Assembly: GCA_021414245.1 (NCBI GenBank)
Contig: JAIOOU010000004.1
Location: 434,001-498,000 of the forward strand
DNA: 64,000 nucleotides
Origin: Chloroflexota bacterium
GTDB taxonomy: Bacteria > Chloroflexota > Anaerolineae > Anaerolineales > Villigracilaceae
Direction of reading: 5' to 3'
In this document: in pieces, positions 35,035-43,761 of the stretch
How the letters are laid out: every line of letters starts with the position of its first letter
How positions within the stretch are numbered: the first letter of the stretch is position 1
Position numbers and translations under genes: made by a program
The notes under the pieces: model-generated
What the model saw: the letters and a program-made list of their open reading frames with translations, nothing else
Told to the model about the DNA's origin: nothing
Databases searched by the model: none

Positions 35035-36120
35035 ATGATGAACGAAAATAGCGCCCCTGAAATTCAGATCGGAAAAAAAGAAACCGGATCAGGCTGCCTA
35101 GGTGAGGCTGGCTGGTTCTTCAGCGGTACGATCCTCCCGATGGGCAGTTTCTCCTTCTACCGCAAGGCAGCCCAAAGGAGTGTCGGAAGCGCGATCCTGT
35201 TCTTTATCGTCTTTACACTGGCGATCTCCACCCTGGTCACGATCAATCTGGCTGTAAACATTTTCTCTGTGATCGGCGGCATCCGGCAGTCCTACGCGGA
35301 TGGCAAAATCCCCGAGATCACCATCGCGCATGGCGTTGCCGAGGTCAATGGCAGGCAGCCTTTCATTTTGGTGGATGAGCAATCCTCGGCCGGGACACAA
35401 CCCACCTTCGTCGCTGTGGACACCACCGGAACGATCACGGAGATCGACACTTCCCGATACACACAGGGGTTTTTACTGACCCGTACCGAACTGCATGTCT
35501 ACAACCTGCAAAACGGCTATCAAGCCTTTCCATTGAGCGAGTTGAACACCGCCTTTGAAAAGGATCCGATCCTCATCAATGCCCAGACCATGTCTCAGGC
35601 CTGGGGGGTCATGTCCACGGTGGTGGTCATTCTGGCCTATATCTTCCTGATCCTGTGGTATGTGGTTGTGCGCCTGATGATCATTTCGATGATCGCCCTG
35701 ATCCTGTGGGGGATTGTGACCCTGATCAAGCCAAACACGGGGTTCGGCCCGATCATCAATACCGGGTTGTATGCGATCGTCCCCGCCATTTATCTGTCCC
35801 ATCTCTTCAGCCGTTCCAACATTTCCTTTCCGGGGCTGCAGACTTTTTTCCTGCTGATATTCTGGATCATCGGTCTGGTGGCTAATTTTGCGGATATTAA
35901 ATTCCTTACCGATGAGCTCCCCGCACGTCTGTCGACTGCATTGATCGGCCTGCCCATGCTGCTCCTGTTTGTCCTGGATATATTTTGGCAGTTTCCGGCT
36001 CCCTACGACCTGGTGGCCTTGTGGAGCGTGTCCATGCTGACCGGACTGGTCCTGATCGGTCTGCGCCTGTATTACCGCTTTAAAGATCAAAAACCCGCTA
36101 CCCCGCCGGCCGGAATTTAA
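35035..36120 (+). CDS. DUF1189-like membrane protein
   Basis: A 361-residue protein. One helix at residues 53-78 is followed by an outer domain of about 110 residues, then five or six helices from about residue 185 to the end. The order of the parts and SFYRKAAQRSVGSAILFFIVF resemble the DUF1189 family, whose role is unknown. GGAGG lies nine bases before the ATG. It is divergent from the MFS/GNAT operon across about 210 bases that show no clear regulatory palindrome. Confidence 0.7.
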   Translation: MMNENSAPEIQIGKKETGSGCLGEAGWFFSGTILPMGSFSFYRKAAQRSVGSAILFFIVFTLAISTLVTINLAVNIFSVIGGIRQSYADGKIPEITIAHGVAEVNGRQPFILVDEQSSAGTQPTFVAVDTTGTITEIDTSRYTQGFLLTRTELHVYNLQNGYQAFPLSELNTAFEKDPILINAQTMSQAWGVMSTVVVILAYIFLILWYVVVRLMIISMIALILWGIVTLIKPNTGFGPIINTGLYAIVPAIYLSHLFSRSNISFPGLQTFFLLIFWIIGLVANFADIKFLTDELPARLSTALIGLPMLLLFVLDIFWQFPAPYDLVALWSVSMLTGLVLIGLRLYYRFKDQKPATPPAGI

Positions 36121-36138
36121 AGATAAGCTTTTGTTTTG

Positions 36139-36170
36139 AAAAGGAGCGGGCGTTAGGCCCGCTCCTTTTT
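36139..36170 (+). terminator. Terminator of the DUF1189-like gene
   Basis: AAAAGGAGCGGGC and GCCCGCTCCTTTTT pair around five bases, and the hairpin is followed by more T. Confidence 0.88.
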
Positions 36171-36241
36171 TATGGGGTGACCATTAGGGTATGGCCTCTC
36201 TGAAGACAAAAATTTACAATGTGAAAAACTGGAGGTGCTTT

Positions 36242-36751
36242 ATGGGTACTGTGATCTATTCGGCAAGTCCGCTGGCGGCATTCTCAGGCCTGTTGATGAC
36301 CGTCCTGTTGGTAAGCGGGTTGGGCCTGGCTGGCCTGATCGCTGCATTCTTTCAGCGAAACCAGGGCAAGGGTGCGCGGATCACCATGGCGATTGCCGGG
36401 GTGGTCCTGTTGATTTTCGGCTGTGCAACCGCCGCCGTTTCGTATGCTTCCATCTCCTCCGGCGCTGAATCGGTTGTCGTGCGCCTGAATGACAAGACCG
36501 TTGCGACATCGAACTGCGGCGACAATGGCGGCACCTGCAGGGATTACATTTTGGAGACCAGTGCGGACCAGGTGTTTTACGATTTCGTGGTCAACCCGCG
36601 AACCTATGACCTGGCCCGGGTCGATGCCTGTTATCAGGTCACGTTTTATAAGGCCAAATCCCTGATCGACCCCGTCGCGGATACGGCATCGTATCACCGC
36701 ATCAAAACCATCACACGCATCGAAACCGCCGACCCGGCTGCCTGTCAGTGA
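36242..36751 (+). CDS. Small membrane protein with Cys-containing outer domain
   Basis: A 169-residue protein with two N-terminal helices (about 10-35 and 48-70) and a soluble domain of about 95 residues holding four Cys residues (NCGDNGGTCRDY and two later), likely disulfide-bonded outside the cell. No family was recognised. ATG 36242 has GGAGG six bases upstream; an earlier in-frame Met at 36191 has none. Confidence 0.68.
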   Translation: MGTVIYSASPLAAFSGLLMTVLLVSGLGLAGLIAAFFQRNQGKGARITMAIAGVVLLIFGCATAAVSYASISSGAESVVVRLNDKTVATSNCGDNGGTCRDYILETSADQVFYDFVVNPRTYDLARVDACYQVTFYKAKSLIDPVADTASYHRIKTITRIETADPAACQ

Positions 36752-36802
36752 GTTTGGAAGCCGCCCAGCCGGTTCCCTGCAAAGTTCTTATAAAATTTAT
36801 AT

Positions 36803-36830
36803 TTGTCTTCATTGGATTCCGCCGTATACT
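36803..36830 (+). promoter_or_regulatory. Promoter of the eRF1-domain-like gene
   Basis: TTGTCT, a 16-base spacer and TATACT, about 30 bases upstream of the ATG at 36860. Confidence 0.5.
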
Positions 36831-36859
36831 GAAATTGGCACAGCGAGAAAGGATGATTC

Positions 36860-37264
36860 ATGTCTAAACAGCTTGGCCTGTGGATTGATCACAAAAAAGC
36901 GATCATTGTCAGCGAGGGGGACGGGGGCGAGGAGATCCAAAAAATAGAATCAGAGATCGGCAAACACGTTAAATATCAGGGGCCTTCGCGCCCCAAATCC
37001 CCCTACAGCGCCCAGTATCAGCAGGGCGATGATCAATTGGATAACAAGTTCAACGAAAAACTGAAGAAATTCTACGACAGAGTCATTGCCCGCATCCGCT
37101 CGGCGGAGGCAATTCTCATCCTTGGCCCCGGCGAGGCAAAATCCGAGCTTGAAAAACGCCTGCAGTATGAAAAGGTCAGAGTGCGGGTCGTCGCGGTGGA
37201 GACCGCTGACAAAATGACCGATGGGCAGATTGCCGCAAAAGTACGCAGAACCTTTAAGCAATAA
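36860..37264 (+). CDS. Stand-alone eRF1/pelota domain-3-like protein
   Basis: A 134-residue protein related to the third domain of eRF1/Dom34-type factors, the group sometimes annotated as bacterial release-factor-like or host-attachment-like. It begins LGLWIDHKKAIIV and ends with AILILGPGEAKSELEKRL and VVAVETADKMTDGQIAAKV. The other two domains of release factors are missing. Such proteins may act at stalled ribosomes, but this is inferred from the fold. ATG has AAAGGA upstream and a good promoter in front. Confidence 0.72.
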   Translation: MSKQLGLWIDHKKAIIVSEGDGGEEIQKIESEIGKHVKYQGPSRPKSPYSAQYQQGDDQLDNKFNEKLKKFYDRVIARIRSAEAILILGPGEAKSELEKRLQYEKVRVRVVAVETADKMTDGQIAAKVRRTFKQ

Positions 37265-37328
37265 AGGCGCCAAACGGCTGGTTTGACCGGAAATGAAGCC
37301 GGCTCCCCAATATCCTCGATGTGCCATT

Positions 37329-37357
37329 AAAACTCCACGGCCAACCCGCGGAGTTTT
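37329..37357 (+). terminator. Terminator after the eRF1-like gene
   Basis: AAAACTCC and GGAGTTTT, with inner CGG/CCG pairs, form a hairpin ending in a T-run 65 bases after the stop codon. Confidence 0.7.
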
Positions 37358-37645
37358 ATGTTTGTAGATATGAATGTGTCGGGACTCATTCCCGGCCTGC
37401 AAAGATCCGAGCAAGGCCCGCCGGTCGCCGATCAGGGGCGGAATAACAAAAAGCGGGTTTGGCCGGATTGACCGTTTTACGGGTACAATGAAATTTGGTC
37501 GAGAGAAGGTAAACTGTCTGTCGTACGGGGGACTTTGAGTCAACGGTTGCATGCAACCCACGATACCCTTTCAAGAATCCAGCCATCGTATTGGCGCCAC
37601 CGCGGAGTGGCGCATTACATGATTCAATAAAAAGGAGCATTACAA
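37358..37645. other. Intergenic stretch upstream of a small basic gene
   Basis: No gene was seen. It contains a perfect 14-base palindrome GGTTGCATGCAACC (37545-37558), a candidate operator, and a GCGCCAC/GTGGCGC hairpin (37594-37613) just upstream of the small TTG-initiated gene. A TACAAT at 37484 could be a -10 box but lacks a convincing -35. Confidence 0.5.
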
Positions 37646-37798
37646 TTGGAATCAACAACAGTCAAGGTAAAGGCCAAGCGCCCGTCCAAAGGCGTGGCCA
37701 AGCATAACCGCCTGGTAAAGCAGGAAGCCCGCCGGAACAGCATCCCCGGGACCACGGTCATCAAGAAAAAGAAACGTGTTGCCCCGGCAACGAAATAG
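37646..37798 (+). CDS. 50-residue highly basic protein, TTG start
   Basis: A short gene with AAGGAG seven bases before a TTG start and its own strong terminator three bases after the stop. The 50-residue product begins MESTTVKVKAKRPSKGVAKH and ends in a KKKKRV cluster, with about one third Lys and Arg and almost no acidic residues. It resembles small ribosomal or nucleic-acid-binding proteins in composition, but I do not recognise the family. The isolated single-gene layout suggests steady expression. Confidence 0.62.
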   Translation: MESTTVKVKAKRPSKGVAKHNRLVKQEARRNSIPGTTVIKKKKRVAPATK

Positions 37799-37801
37799 GA
37801 C

Positions 37802-37831
37802 AAAATCGGAACCTCACAGGTTCCGATTTTT
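37802..37831 (+). terminator. Terminator of the small basic gene
   Basis: AAAATCGGAACCT and AGGTTCCGATTTT pair around a three-base loop and are followed by T and A bases. Confidence 0.88.
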
Positions 37832-37997
37832 AATTAAGAATGTTGTGGCTCACTTAATGATCCCTTTTCGATGACAAAAAGCACTTGCAGCCGGCAGGCG
37901 TACTTCTTAGGATTTAAATTGAAGCCCCTTGAATCACTGTCATCTGGGGTTCATGCGCCTGCAGTATATTGCTTCAAAAAAGGAGAAGATTTCACTT

Positions 37998-38504
37998 ATG
38001 AATACAACCAAACGCTATCACCCGATCATGGTCGTTTTGCACTGGCTGACCGTGATCCTGATCTTGGGCGCGGGCTTTCTCGCTGAAGATGAGGGAGGCG
38101 GCTCCCCGATCAATATTCATATGATTCTGGGTGCCCTGCTGCTTGTGACCCTGGTCCTGCGCCTCATTGTACGTTTTGCAACCAAACGCCCTGAATGGGC
38201 AAATACGGGCGATCCGTTCCTTAATAAACTTGGCGAACTGGTCCATGTGGGTCTGTACTTTTTTGCCTTTTTTATTCTTGCCCTTGGAGGACTGATCGCA
38301 ACCCAGAGGAATCTGATTGGTTATGTGCTCGGCAGCGGATCCGTGGCCCGGGTTCGGCTGGGAATCATTGGCCCGCTGCATCATCTTGGATGGATTGCGG
38401 TCATCGGCCTTTTGTTCCTGCATATTGGCGGGGCGCTTTACCATCAGTTCATTATCAAGGACAACCTGTTCAGCCGCATGTGGTTCGGTAAACAGTCCAG
38501 CTAA
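37998..38504 (+). CDS. Cytochrome b561-family membrane protein
   Basis: A 168-residue di-haem b561-type protein with four helices. Candidate haem-ligand His residues are in YHPIMVVLHWLT (helix 1), INIHMILGALL (helix 2), LGELVHVGLYF (helix 3) and LLFLHIGGALYHQF (helix 4). These proteins pass electrons from quinols or reductants to acceptors in the membrane. ATG 37998 has AAGGAG about twelve bases upstream; an in-frame upstream Met at 37929 is less likely. It ends at a bidirectional terminator. Confidence 0.9.
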   Translation: MNTTKRYHPIMVVLHWLTVILILGAGFLAEDEGGGSPINIHMILGALLLVTLVLRLIVRFATKRPEWANTGDPFLNKLGELVHVGLYFFAFFILALGGLIATQRNLIGYVLGSGSVARVRLGIIGPLHHLGWIAVIGLLFLHIGGALYHQFIIKDNLFSRMWFGKQSS

Positions 38505-38543
38505 AACAAAAACAGGATGGAATCTCCATCCTGTTTTTGTTTT
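38503..38543. terminator. Bidirectional terminator
   Basis: Nineteen-base perfect arms (AAAACAAAAACAGGATGGA) enclose three bases, between the b561 gene and the converging Gly-rich gene. Confidence 0.92.
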
Positions 38544-38560
38544 AAGCCTAAAGTATTGCG

Positions 38561-39013
38561 TTACTTTAGATCCCGCTTTTGTAAATTGAGCCCGCTGACC
38601 CAGGCGCCGACCATCGTCCCAAGGATCGAGAGCTGAAAACTGACCAGAGCCCCGGTTTCAAATCTGCCCTGGGTTAATACCTGCAGAACCACGATGTTCA
38701 AACCGGAAACGGCGGCCCGGAAGGAATCGGGGATGAAAATTCCCAGCACTCCGCCGAGAACCGCCCCGAATACCATGCCCGTATATGCACCGGTGCTGAC
38801 ACCGCCGGTGCGGCCTGCCACCCTTACGGTCAACAGGCCAGTGCTGGCGCCCGTTAACAGGCCGAGCACGCTCCCGGCGATCATCCCAAACTGTATGCCG
38901 TTCCAGCTCGCGGTCAACGCGCCTGTGATGGCGCCGATCAGGAGGCCGAAGCCGGCTCCGGCACCCGCTCCGAAAATTGCACTTCTTAAATATAGGCTGT
39001 TGTTATCCAACAT
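38561..39013 (-). CDS. Glycine-rich membrane protein, unknown
   Basis: A 150-residue hydrophobic protein. It has repeated Gly/Ala zipper segments ([21 protein letters not shown], then [18 protein letters not shown]) and about four helices. Such glycine-zipper proteins pack tightly in membranes; no family or role was recognised. I start at ATG 39013, which follows AAGGAAAATC on the minus strand. The same frame continues upstream to 39400 but crosses folE, so the longer form is rejected. Confidence 0.68.
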   Translation of the reverse strand: MLDNNSLYLRSAIFGAGAGAGFGLLIGAITGALTASWNGIQFGMIAGSVLGLLTGASTGLLTVRVAGRTGGVSTGAYTGMVFGAVLGGVLGIFIPDSFRAAVSGLNIVVLQVLTQGRFETGALVSFQLSILGTMVGAWVSGLNLQKRDLK

Positions 39014-39170
39014 GATTTTCCTTTTTGGCAGAATATGTTTGATGAGGCCAAATGATAATCTGAATTCCCGAAAAATGGTTTTCTGTTCAACTCTCCTGGC
39101 GGATGTGGTAATTTGTGTCACAAGCGGTAAAATCAGGCTGATATTACCTGTTGGGATTGGAGAGTACAGA

Positions 39171-39806
39171 ATGGAAGATTTGGATTTTAACGACGAGCAG
39201 GTTGAGCCCGGGCCTGTGCGGGGTGATATAGACACTTCCGCGATCGAGTCCGCCGTGTTGAGCATGCTGCATGCCTTCGGCGAGGACCCCGACCGGGAGG
39301 GATTAAAGAACACCCCCAAACGGGTTGCCCGCATGTTCCCGGAATTGTTGAGCGGATACAATGCCGACCCGATGAAGCTGGTCAATGGCGCGCTCTTCAA
39401 TGTGGATTACGATGACATGGTGATCGTGCGCGACATTGAATTTTACAGTCTGTGCGAACATCACCTGCTGCCCTTCATCGGCCGCGCCCACGTGGCCTAT
39501 ATTCCGCGCGGACAGGTGATTGGCCTTTCCAAGATCCCGCGCGTGGTCGATATGTATTCGCGCCGCCTGCAAGTCCAGGAACGCATGACCCGCCAGATCG
39601 CCGACTTCATTCATGACCTGCTCAATCCGCAGGGTGTGGCGGTCGTGGTCGAGGCCCTGCATCTGTGTTCGATGATGCGCGGTGTGCGCAAGCATGATGC
39701 GCGTATGACCACCTCGACCATGCTGGGGAGTTTCCGCACCAAGATCGCCACCCGTCAGGAATTTTTGGATAACATCTCACGCGGGGCGGGACCACTTAAG
39801 ATATAA
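39171..39806 (+). CDS. folE: GTP cyclohydrolase I
   Basis: A 211-residue type I GTP cyclohydrolase, making dihydroneopterin triphosphate, the first step to folate and other pterins. Zinc and active-site motifs are [20 protein letters not shown] near residues 90-110, then [14 protein letters not shown] and [17 protein letters not shown], whose Cys is the third zinc ligand. ATG 39171 has GGAG about eight bases upstream. It ends 11 bases inside the 3' end of the converging folK, so the four pterin genes are split over two strands. Confidence 0.96.
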   Translation: MEDLDFNDEQVEPGPVRGDIDTSAIESAVLSMLHAFGEDPDREGLKNTPKRVARMFPELLSGYNADPMKLVNGALFNVDYDDMVIVRDIEFYSLCEHHLLPFIGRAHVAYIPRGQVIGLSKIPRVVDMYSRRLQVQERMTRQIADFIHDLLNPQGVAVVVEALHLCSMMRGVRKHDARMTTSTMLGSFRTKIATRQEFLDNISRGAGPLKI

Positions 39807-40275
39807 CCACATCCCCGCGCGGCACGATCCAGGTCTGACCCTGCAGCTGTCCGGCCACACGATGAAGCGGTTCGCGGCGGACGGGGTGTTCAAAATCAGG
39901 GATCAATTCCGCCAGCGGCACGATCACGAAGGCGTATTCCCAAAATTCAATATTCAGCGCTGTTTCGTCGAATAATACAATGTCAATGTCAATGGTACGC
40001 GCTGCGTTCTTGTCCGCGGACCGGACCCGGCCAAGTTCCGCCTCGATCGGCCGGATGATCTGCTCCTTTAATTCATACGGTGGCAGGTGGGTTGGAAAAC
40101 AGGCGCAGGCATTCAAAAAATTCGGCCCGTCCGAACCGACCGCCCGCGATTCCCAAACTCCAGACACCCCTTTAATATCCCCGTCTTTTCGAAGCAGGTG
40201 CATTGCCTTTGGAAGATATATTTCTGCGTCAATATTGGAGCCAAGGCTCAAATAGACCTCGTGTAATTTAGCCAT
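39796..40275 (-). CDS. folK: 2-amino-4-hydroxy-6-hydroxymethyldihydropteridine pyrophosphokinase
   Basis: A 159-residue HPPK, transferring pyrophosphate from ATP to 6-hydroxymethyl-7,8-dihydropterin in folate synthesis. It starts VYLSLGSNI after six residues and has the metal-binding motif [12 protein letters not shown] near residue 90 and [17 protein letters not shown] 40275 overlaps the end of folB by eight bases, so the two are coupled. The C-terminus is usual in length. Confidence 0.94.
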   Translation of the reverse strand: MAKLHEVYLSLGSNIDAEIYLPKAMHLLRKDGDIKGVSGVWESRAVGSDGPNFLNACACFPTHLPPYELKEQIIRPIEAELGRVRSADKNAARTIDIDIVLFDETALNIEFWEYAFVIVPLAELIPDFEHPVRREPLHRVAGQLQGQTWIVPRGDVVIS

Positions 40276-40624
40276 CACGTCTGCGTTCGATCTCCACACC
40301 GACTGATTTTGCAAATCGGACCGCCCCCGGTTTTTCCACGCGCACGATGACCTTTTGGACCAGGCCTTCCTGCAGACAGATTTTGGCCAGATCGTTTGCG
40401 AGGGCTTCAACGGTCAGGCGTGCCGCGGTCTCGGCATGAGTTTGAACCTTTTTTGCCAAAGCACTGTAATCCACACAATCGGAGATGTCATCGGTTTCGG
40501 CGGCGCGGGTCGTGTCGCTGAACACGGTCACATTGATCAGGATATCCTGAACCTTCTCCCGTTCCCAATCCCGGATCCCGATAATGCCGCGCACGAGCAG
40601 GTCTTTGATAAAGGTCTTATCCAT
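40268..40624 (-). CDS. folB: Dihydroneopterin aldolase
   Basis: A 118-residue dihydroneopterin aldolase, which cleaves dihydroneopterin to hydroxymethyldihydropterin and may also epimerise to monapterin. The signature is DLLVRGIIGIRDWEREKVQDI near the start, CVDYSALAKKV in the middle, and the catalytic Lys in VIVRVEKPGAVRFAKSVGVEI. ATG 40624 follows GGAGAATCA. It lies between the SDR gene and folK in one minus-strand operon. Confidence 0.94.
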   Translation of the reverse strand: MDKTFIKDLLVRGIIGIRDWEREKVQDILINVTVFSDTTRAAETDDISDCVDYSALAKKVQTHAETAARLTVEALANDLAKICLQEGLVQKVIVRVEKPGAVRFAKSVGVEIERRRDG

Positions 40625-40632
40625 TGATTCTC

Positions 40633-41367
40633 CTAAATTAAATGCCGTCCGCCGTCCAGGTGAATGATCTCGCCGGTGACATAGGCAGGGCCGGTCAGCA
40701 GGAAGAGCAAGGCATCTCCCACTTCGCCTGCGAGACTCCATCTGCCTGCGGGAACATTCTCAATAATATTTTGTTGAACAGGTCCATCCGAAGGTGGAAG
40801 GATGGCCCCCAAAGCCAGCCCGTTGACCGTGATGCGCGGCGCGAGGGCTGCCGCCAGAGATTGGGTCATGGAGGCCAGGGCGGCCTTGCTGATCGTGTAG
40901 GGAAAGTGGTCCGCGCCGGGCCGCTGGGCGCGCCAATCCAGGATGTTGACAATGCGTCCCTCACCGTCTGCGGAAATTTGTTTTGCAAAGGCCTGGCTGA
41001 GCAGGAAGGGCGCGGTCAGGTTGACCGCCATGTGACGGTCCCAATCTTCAGGGCGGGTTTCAGCGAATGAAAGCGGTTCAAAGATGGATGCACTGTTGAC
41101 CAGTGCATATAACGGGGAGAAATCGTTCGCAAGGGAAATGAGTCTCGCGGTGTCAGCAGGCTGCCCGAGGTCCGAAGCGATCACCCAGGCTCGCTGACCG
41201 GCAGACTCGACCTCGGCCTTGACTTGCAGGGCCTGCTCTGCTGAATGTCCATGATGGATGATGATGTCCGCGCCGGCTTGAGCGCAGGCCAGTGCAAGCA
41301 TGCGGCCGACCCGTCTGGCGGCCCCGGTGATCAAAATCGTTTTACCGTGTAGGGATGCAATGTTCAT
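40633..41367 (-). CDS. Pteridine reductase-like short-chain dehydrogenase
   Basis: A 244-residue SDR. The nucleotide-binding motif is TGAARRVGR, in which the Arg residues are typical of pteridine reductases (PTR1/FolM) and replace the usual TGxxxGxG. Catalytic Tyr and Lys are in YTISKAAL and the N-terminal Asn-Ser-Ala loop is ALVNSASIF. It probably reduces dihydropterins to tetrahydropterins with NADPH. Lying upstream of folB and folK and divergent from an aromatic amino acid hydroxylase, it is well placed to supply that enzyme's tetrahydropterin cofactor. Confidence 0.83.
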   Translation of the reverse strand: MNIASLHGKTILITGAARRVGRMLALACAQAGADIIIHHGHSAEQALQVKAEVESAGQRAWVIASDLGQPADTARLISLANDFSPLYALVNSASIFEPLSFAETRPEDWDRHMAVNLTAPFLLSQAFAKQISADGEGRIVNILDWRAQRPGADHFPYTISKAALASMTQSLAAALAPRITVNGLALGAILPPSDGPVQQNIIENVPAGRWSLAGEVGDALLFLLTGPAYVTGEIIHLDGGRHLI

Positions 41368-41538
41368 CTGATCAGGATTTTATCACCCCGCGCTGCGGCA
41401 AATCAATGCGGGCTTTGTGGGCCGGCTTACTCCCATTCTTGACGCCTGATTTTGGAGGTGATAACATCCCTTTGGATCGCTGCACAAATTGCTGCAGATT
41501 TGCGTGACCATTCCTCATCAAGAGAAAGGTGCAAAATC

Positions 41539-42552
41539 ATGACCATGAATCAGAACCCGCCGGTATATACAGGGGATATTGTCAAGCAGGACATCGACCC
41601 CTCCCGCGAATATACCGCGGAAAATCAGGAGATCGTTTTCAACGACGAGCAGCATGCGATCTGGGCGGACCTCTTCGCCGGGATCCATCAACCGTATTTG
41701 CTGGAGCATCTTTGCAGGGAATATATCAACGGCCTGGCAATGTTGCAGCTTGACCCCAAACGCATCCCGACCGTCAAACACCTGAATGTGCAGATCCAGA
41801 CCCGCACCGGCTGGCGCATCGAACGCACGGCGGTGCGCTACACCCTTGCGGATGACTGGTATGCAAAATTTGCACAGCGCATTTTCCTGATCACCGATTA
41901 TCTGCGCACCCGCGATCAAATGGAATTTACGCCCGAACCGGATATGTTCCATGATATTTTCGGACACCTGCCTTTCCTGACCCAGGATTTTTATGCAAAG
42001 ATCGAGGATAAATTCGCCCCGGCCTACATGAAAGCCACCGAGGAGGAGAGGGAGGTCATCAAACACCTGGCCTGGTACAGCACCGAGTTCGGGCTGGTGA
42101 TGGAAAACAACCGCATCAAGGTCTTCGGCGCGGGGATCATTTCCGGCCGCAGCGAGTTGACCCATACGATCATGGAGTTCTACCGTCTCGGCCGCGACAA
42201 TGTCATTGATTACAGCAGGGACGTGTTCGCCCAGCTGCAGTCGCACTTTCTCGCCAACAAGAAGGATATCCATCGCATCATTGCCGGCGTGAATGAAATG
42301 CACCGGCAGGGCAAGATGTCTTCGGAGGAACAGGGCTGGAATGTGGTGCGCGCGCTTTACGACAAACTCGGCATCCCGCGAACCGGGATTTTCGGCGGCG
42401 ACGTGATCCTGGTCCCCTTCGATGTGGAGACCATCGCCCTGATCCCCAAGACGGTCTACGCCTTCAACCCGATGTTTTTTGTGTGCGAAACCCTCGAACA
42501 GATGGACAGTCTGTTGGATTCGTATTTAAAACCGATTGCTTCGCGGAAATAA
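41539..42552 (+). CDS. phhA: Aromatic amino acid hydroxylase (phenylalanine 4-monooxygenase type)
   Basis: A 337-residue tetrahydropterin- and iron-dependent hydroxylase, most like bacterial phenylalanine hydroxylases. The iron ligands are the two His in DMFHDIFGHLPFL (near residue 140) and the Glu in YSTEFGLV (near residue 187). The region EHLCREYINGLAMLQL precedes the core. No regulatory ACT domain is present. ATG 41539 is preceded by AAAGGTGCAAAATC. Pterin-making genes lie next to it on the other strand, consistent with cofactor supply. Tyrosine or tryptophan as substrate cannot be excluded by eye. Confidence 0.9.
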   Translation: MTMNQNPPVYTGDIVKQDIDPSREYTAENQEIVFNDEQHAIWADLFAGIHQPYLLEHLCREYINGLAMLQLDPKRIPTVKHLNVQIQTRTGWRIERTAVRYTLADDWYAKFAQRIFLITDYLRTRDQMEFTPEPDMFHDIFGHLPFLTQDFYAKIEDKFAPAYMKATEEEREVIKHLAWYSTEFGLVMENNRIKVFGAGIISGRSELTHTIMEFYRLGRDNVIDYSRDVFAQLQSHFLANKKDIHRIIAGVNEMHRQGKMSSEEQGWNVVRALYDKLGIPRTGIFGGDVILVPFDVETIALIPKTVYAFNPMFFVCETLEQMDSLLDSYLKPIASRK

Positions 42553-42563
42553 CTGGATGTAAT

Positions 42564-42600
42564 AAGAAGGCGGCGGACTGACCAGTCCGCCGCCTTCTTT
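42564..42600. terminator. Bidirectional terminator
   Basis: AAGAAGGCGGCGGACT and AGTCCGCCGCCTTCTT pair around four bases, between phhA and the converging DinB-like gene. Confidence 0.9.
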
Positions 42601-42637
42601 ATATTAATATATACAGCCTGTTCTCCGGCCTGCCATA

Positions 42638-43102
42638 TCATTTTCCTTTTTCGATAATATTGTGAATTTCCTCGGCATGTTCCTCCTCGTGCTCGTAAAA
42701 AATTCTCAGCATATCCGCCACATTTCCGCTGCCGCCCCATGGAAAGGGAAAGACTTCATTCATTTTTTCGTCCGGCACTTTAAGGATCAATTTTTTCACG
42801 GCTTCGCGCGAAGCCTCCCATTCGCGCAGGCTGTGCTCATACGACAGGGCCTCGCGTGTGGAGACGGTCTCGGCATTGTACGCGTCAATCCCGCGCACCG
42901 AGGGCATGTCTTCGATCACGCCGCTGATGTGAGCGTTCAAAATGGATATCACCGCGTCGTCCCAGCCCGAAAGATGATCGAGCACTTCCTTCATCGTCCA
43001 GCGCGGATAAATGGCTTGATGGGAGTCTGCCCTGGCGACGATTGCGCGCATCTGCCCGCGGGATTTTTCGAATTCAGCAATAATATGGTCGCGTTCGTTC
43101 AT
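42638..43102 (-). CDS. DinB/ClbS-like four-helix protein
   Basis: A 154-residue soluble helical protein of the DinB/DfsB (ClbS-like) superfamily. Typical features are the second-helix motif WTMKEVLDHLSGWDDAVI and the final helix with HEEEHAEEI, which may hold a metal ion. Members include thiol-dependent transferases and self-protection hydrolases. Which type this is cannot be told. A second DinB-type gene lies at 60.1 kb, with a different sequence. Confidence 0.82.
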   Translation of the reverse strand: MNERDHIIAEFEKSRGQMRAIVARADSHQAIYPRWTMKEVLDHLSGWDDAVISILNAHISGVIEDMPSVRGIDAYNAETVSTREALSYEHSLREWEASREAVKKLILKVPDEKMNEVFPFPWGGSGNVADMLRIFYEHEEEHAEEIHNIIEKGK

Positions 43103-43224
43103 GAAAGCCTCCGGCTGGTGCGGGTCGTTGGTTTGGTCCTATTCTACCCGCATTGAACCTGGGGATCATTGAAATCCATTTTCCTGCAACTTTTTTGACC
43201 CGGAACCTGTATTACACTTTAGCC

Positions 43225-43761
43225 ATGAATGCGCCTTCCGACCGCGACCTGATCCTGTTAGCCCGGCGCGGCGAGGCCGGGGCGTTTGGGGAGCTGGTCA
43301 CACGCTATCAGACGGGCGTATTCAACGTCTGTTACCGCATACTGCATGAGCGCGGAGAAGCTGAAGACCTGGCTCAGGAGGCTTTCATCCGCGCCTATGA
43401 CCGCATTGCCACCTTCGATGTCGAGCGCGAGTTCGGTCCCTGGATTCGGCGGGTGGCCGCCAACCTGTGTCTGAATCATCTCGAGTCGCACAAGGTCACG
43501 GCCGAACTCGACGAGGAGCGGGATGCTGATTCGGCTGAATTGCCTGAAGCAGTTCAGGAGGTCCGCGAAAGAAGCGAACAGATCCGGATGGCGCTCGCAT
43601 CCCTGCCCGCAGCTTATCGTATCGTGGTCGAACTGCGCCATTATCAGGAAATGTCTTATGATGAAATTGCGGCGCAATTGAACATCCCCTTGAGCGACGT
43701 GAAGAGCCATCTCTTCCGCGCCCGCAAACTTTTGGCGGAGAAACTGCATGCATCTGACTGA
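43225..43761 (+). CDS. ECF-type RNA polymerase sigma factor
   Basis: A 178-residue extracytoplasmic-function sigma factor. Region 2 covers about residues 20-90 with EAEDLAQEAFIRAYDRI and PWIRRVAANLCLNHL. Region 4 covers about 120-175 with LPAAYRIVVELRHYQEMSYDEIAAQL. I use ATG 43225, which gives the normal family N-terminus; an in-frame Met at 43153 is unlikely. There is no Shine-Dalgarno sequence before it. It overlaps the anti-sigma gene by 14 bases, the usual regulatory pair. Confidence 0.93.
   Translation: MNAPSDRDLILLARRGEAGAFGELVTRYQTGVFNVCYRILHERGEAEDLAQEAFIRAYDRIATFDVEREFGPWIRRVAANLCLNHLESHKVTAELDEERDADSAELPEAVQEVRERSEQIRMALASLPAAYRIVVELRHYQEMSYDEIAAQLNIPLSDVKSHLFRARKLLAEKLHASD

Noticed and set aside
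38694-39170. An upstream extension of folE to 38694
   Set aside because: The extension is antisense to the Gly-rich membrane gene; ATG 39171 has a ribosome site and gives the normal FolE length.
39014-39400. An upstream extension of the Gly-rich membrane protein on the minus strand
   Set aside because: It overlaps folE and reads as its shadow; ATG 39013 has AAGGA in front.
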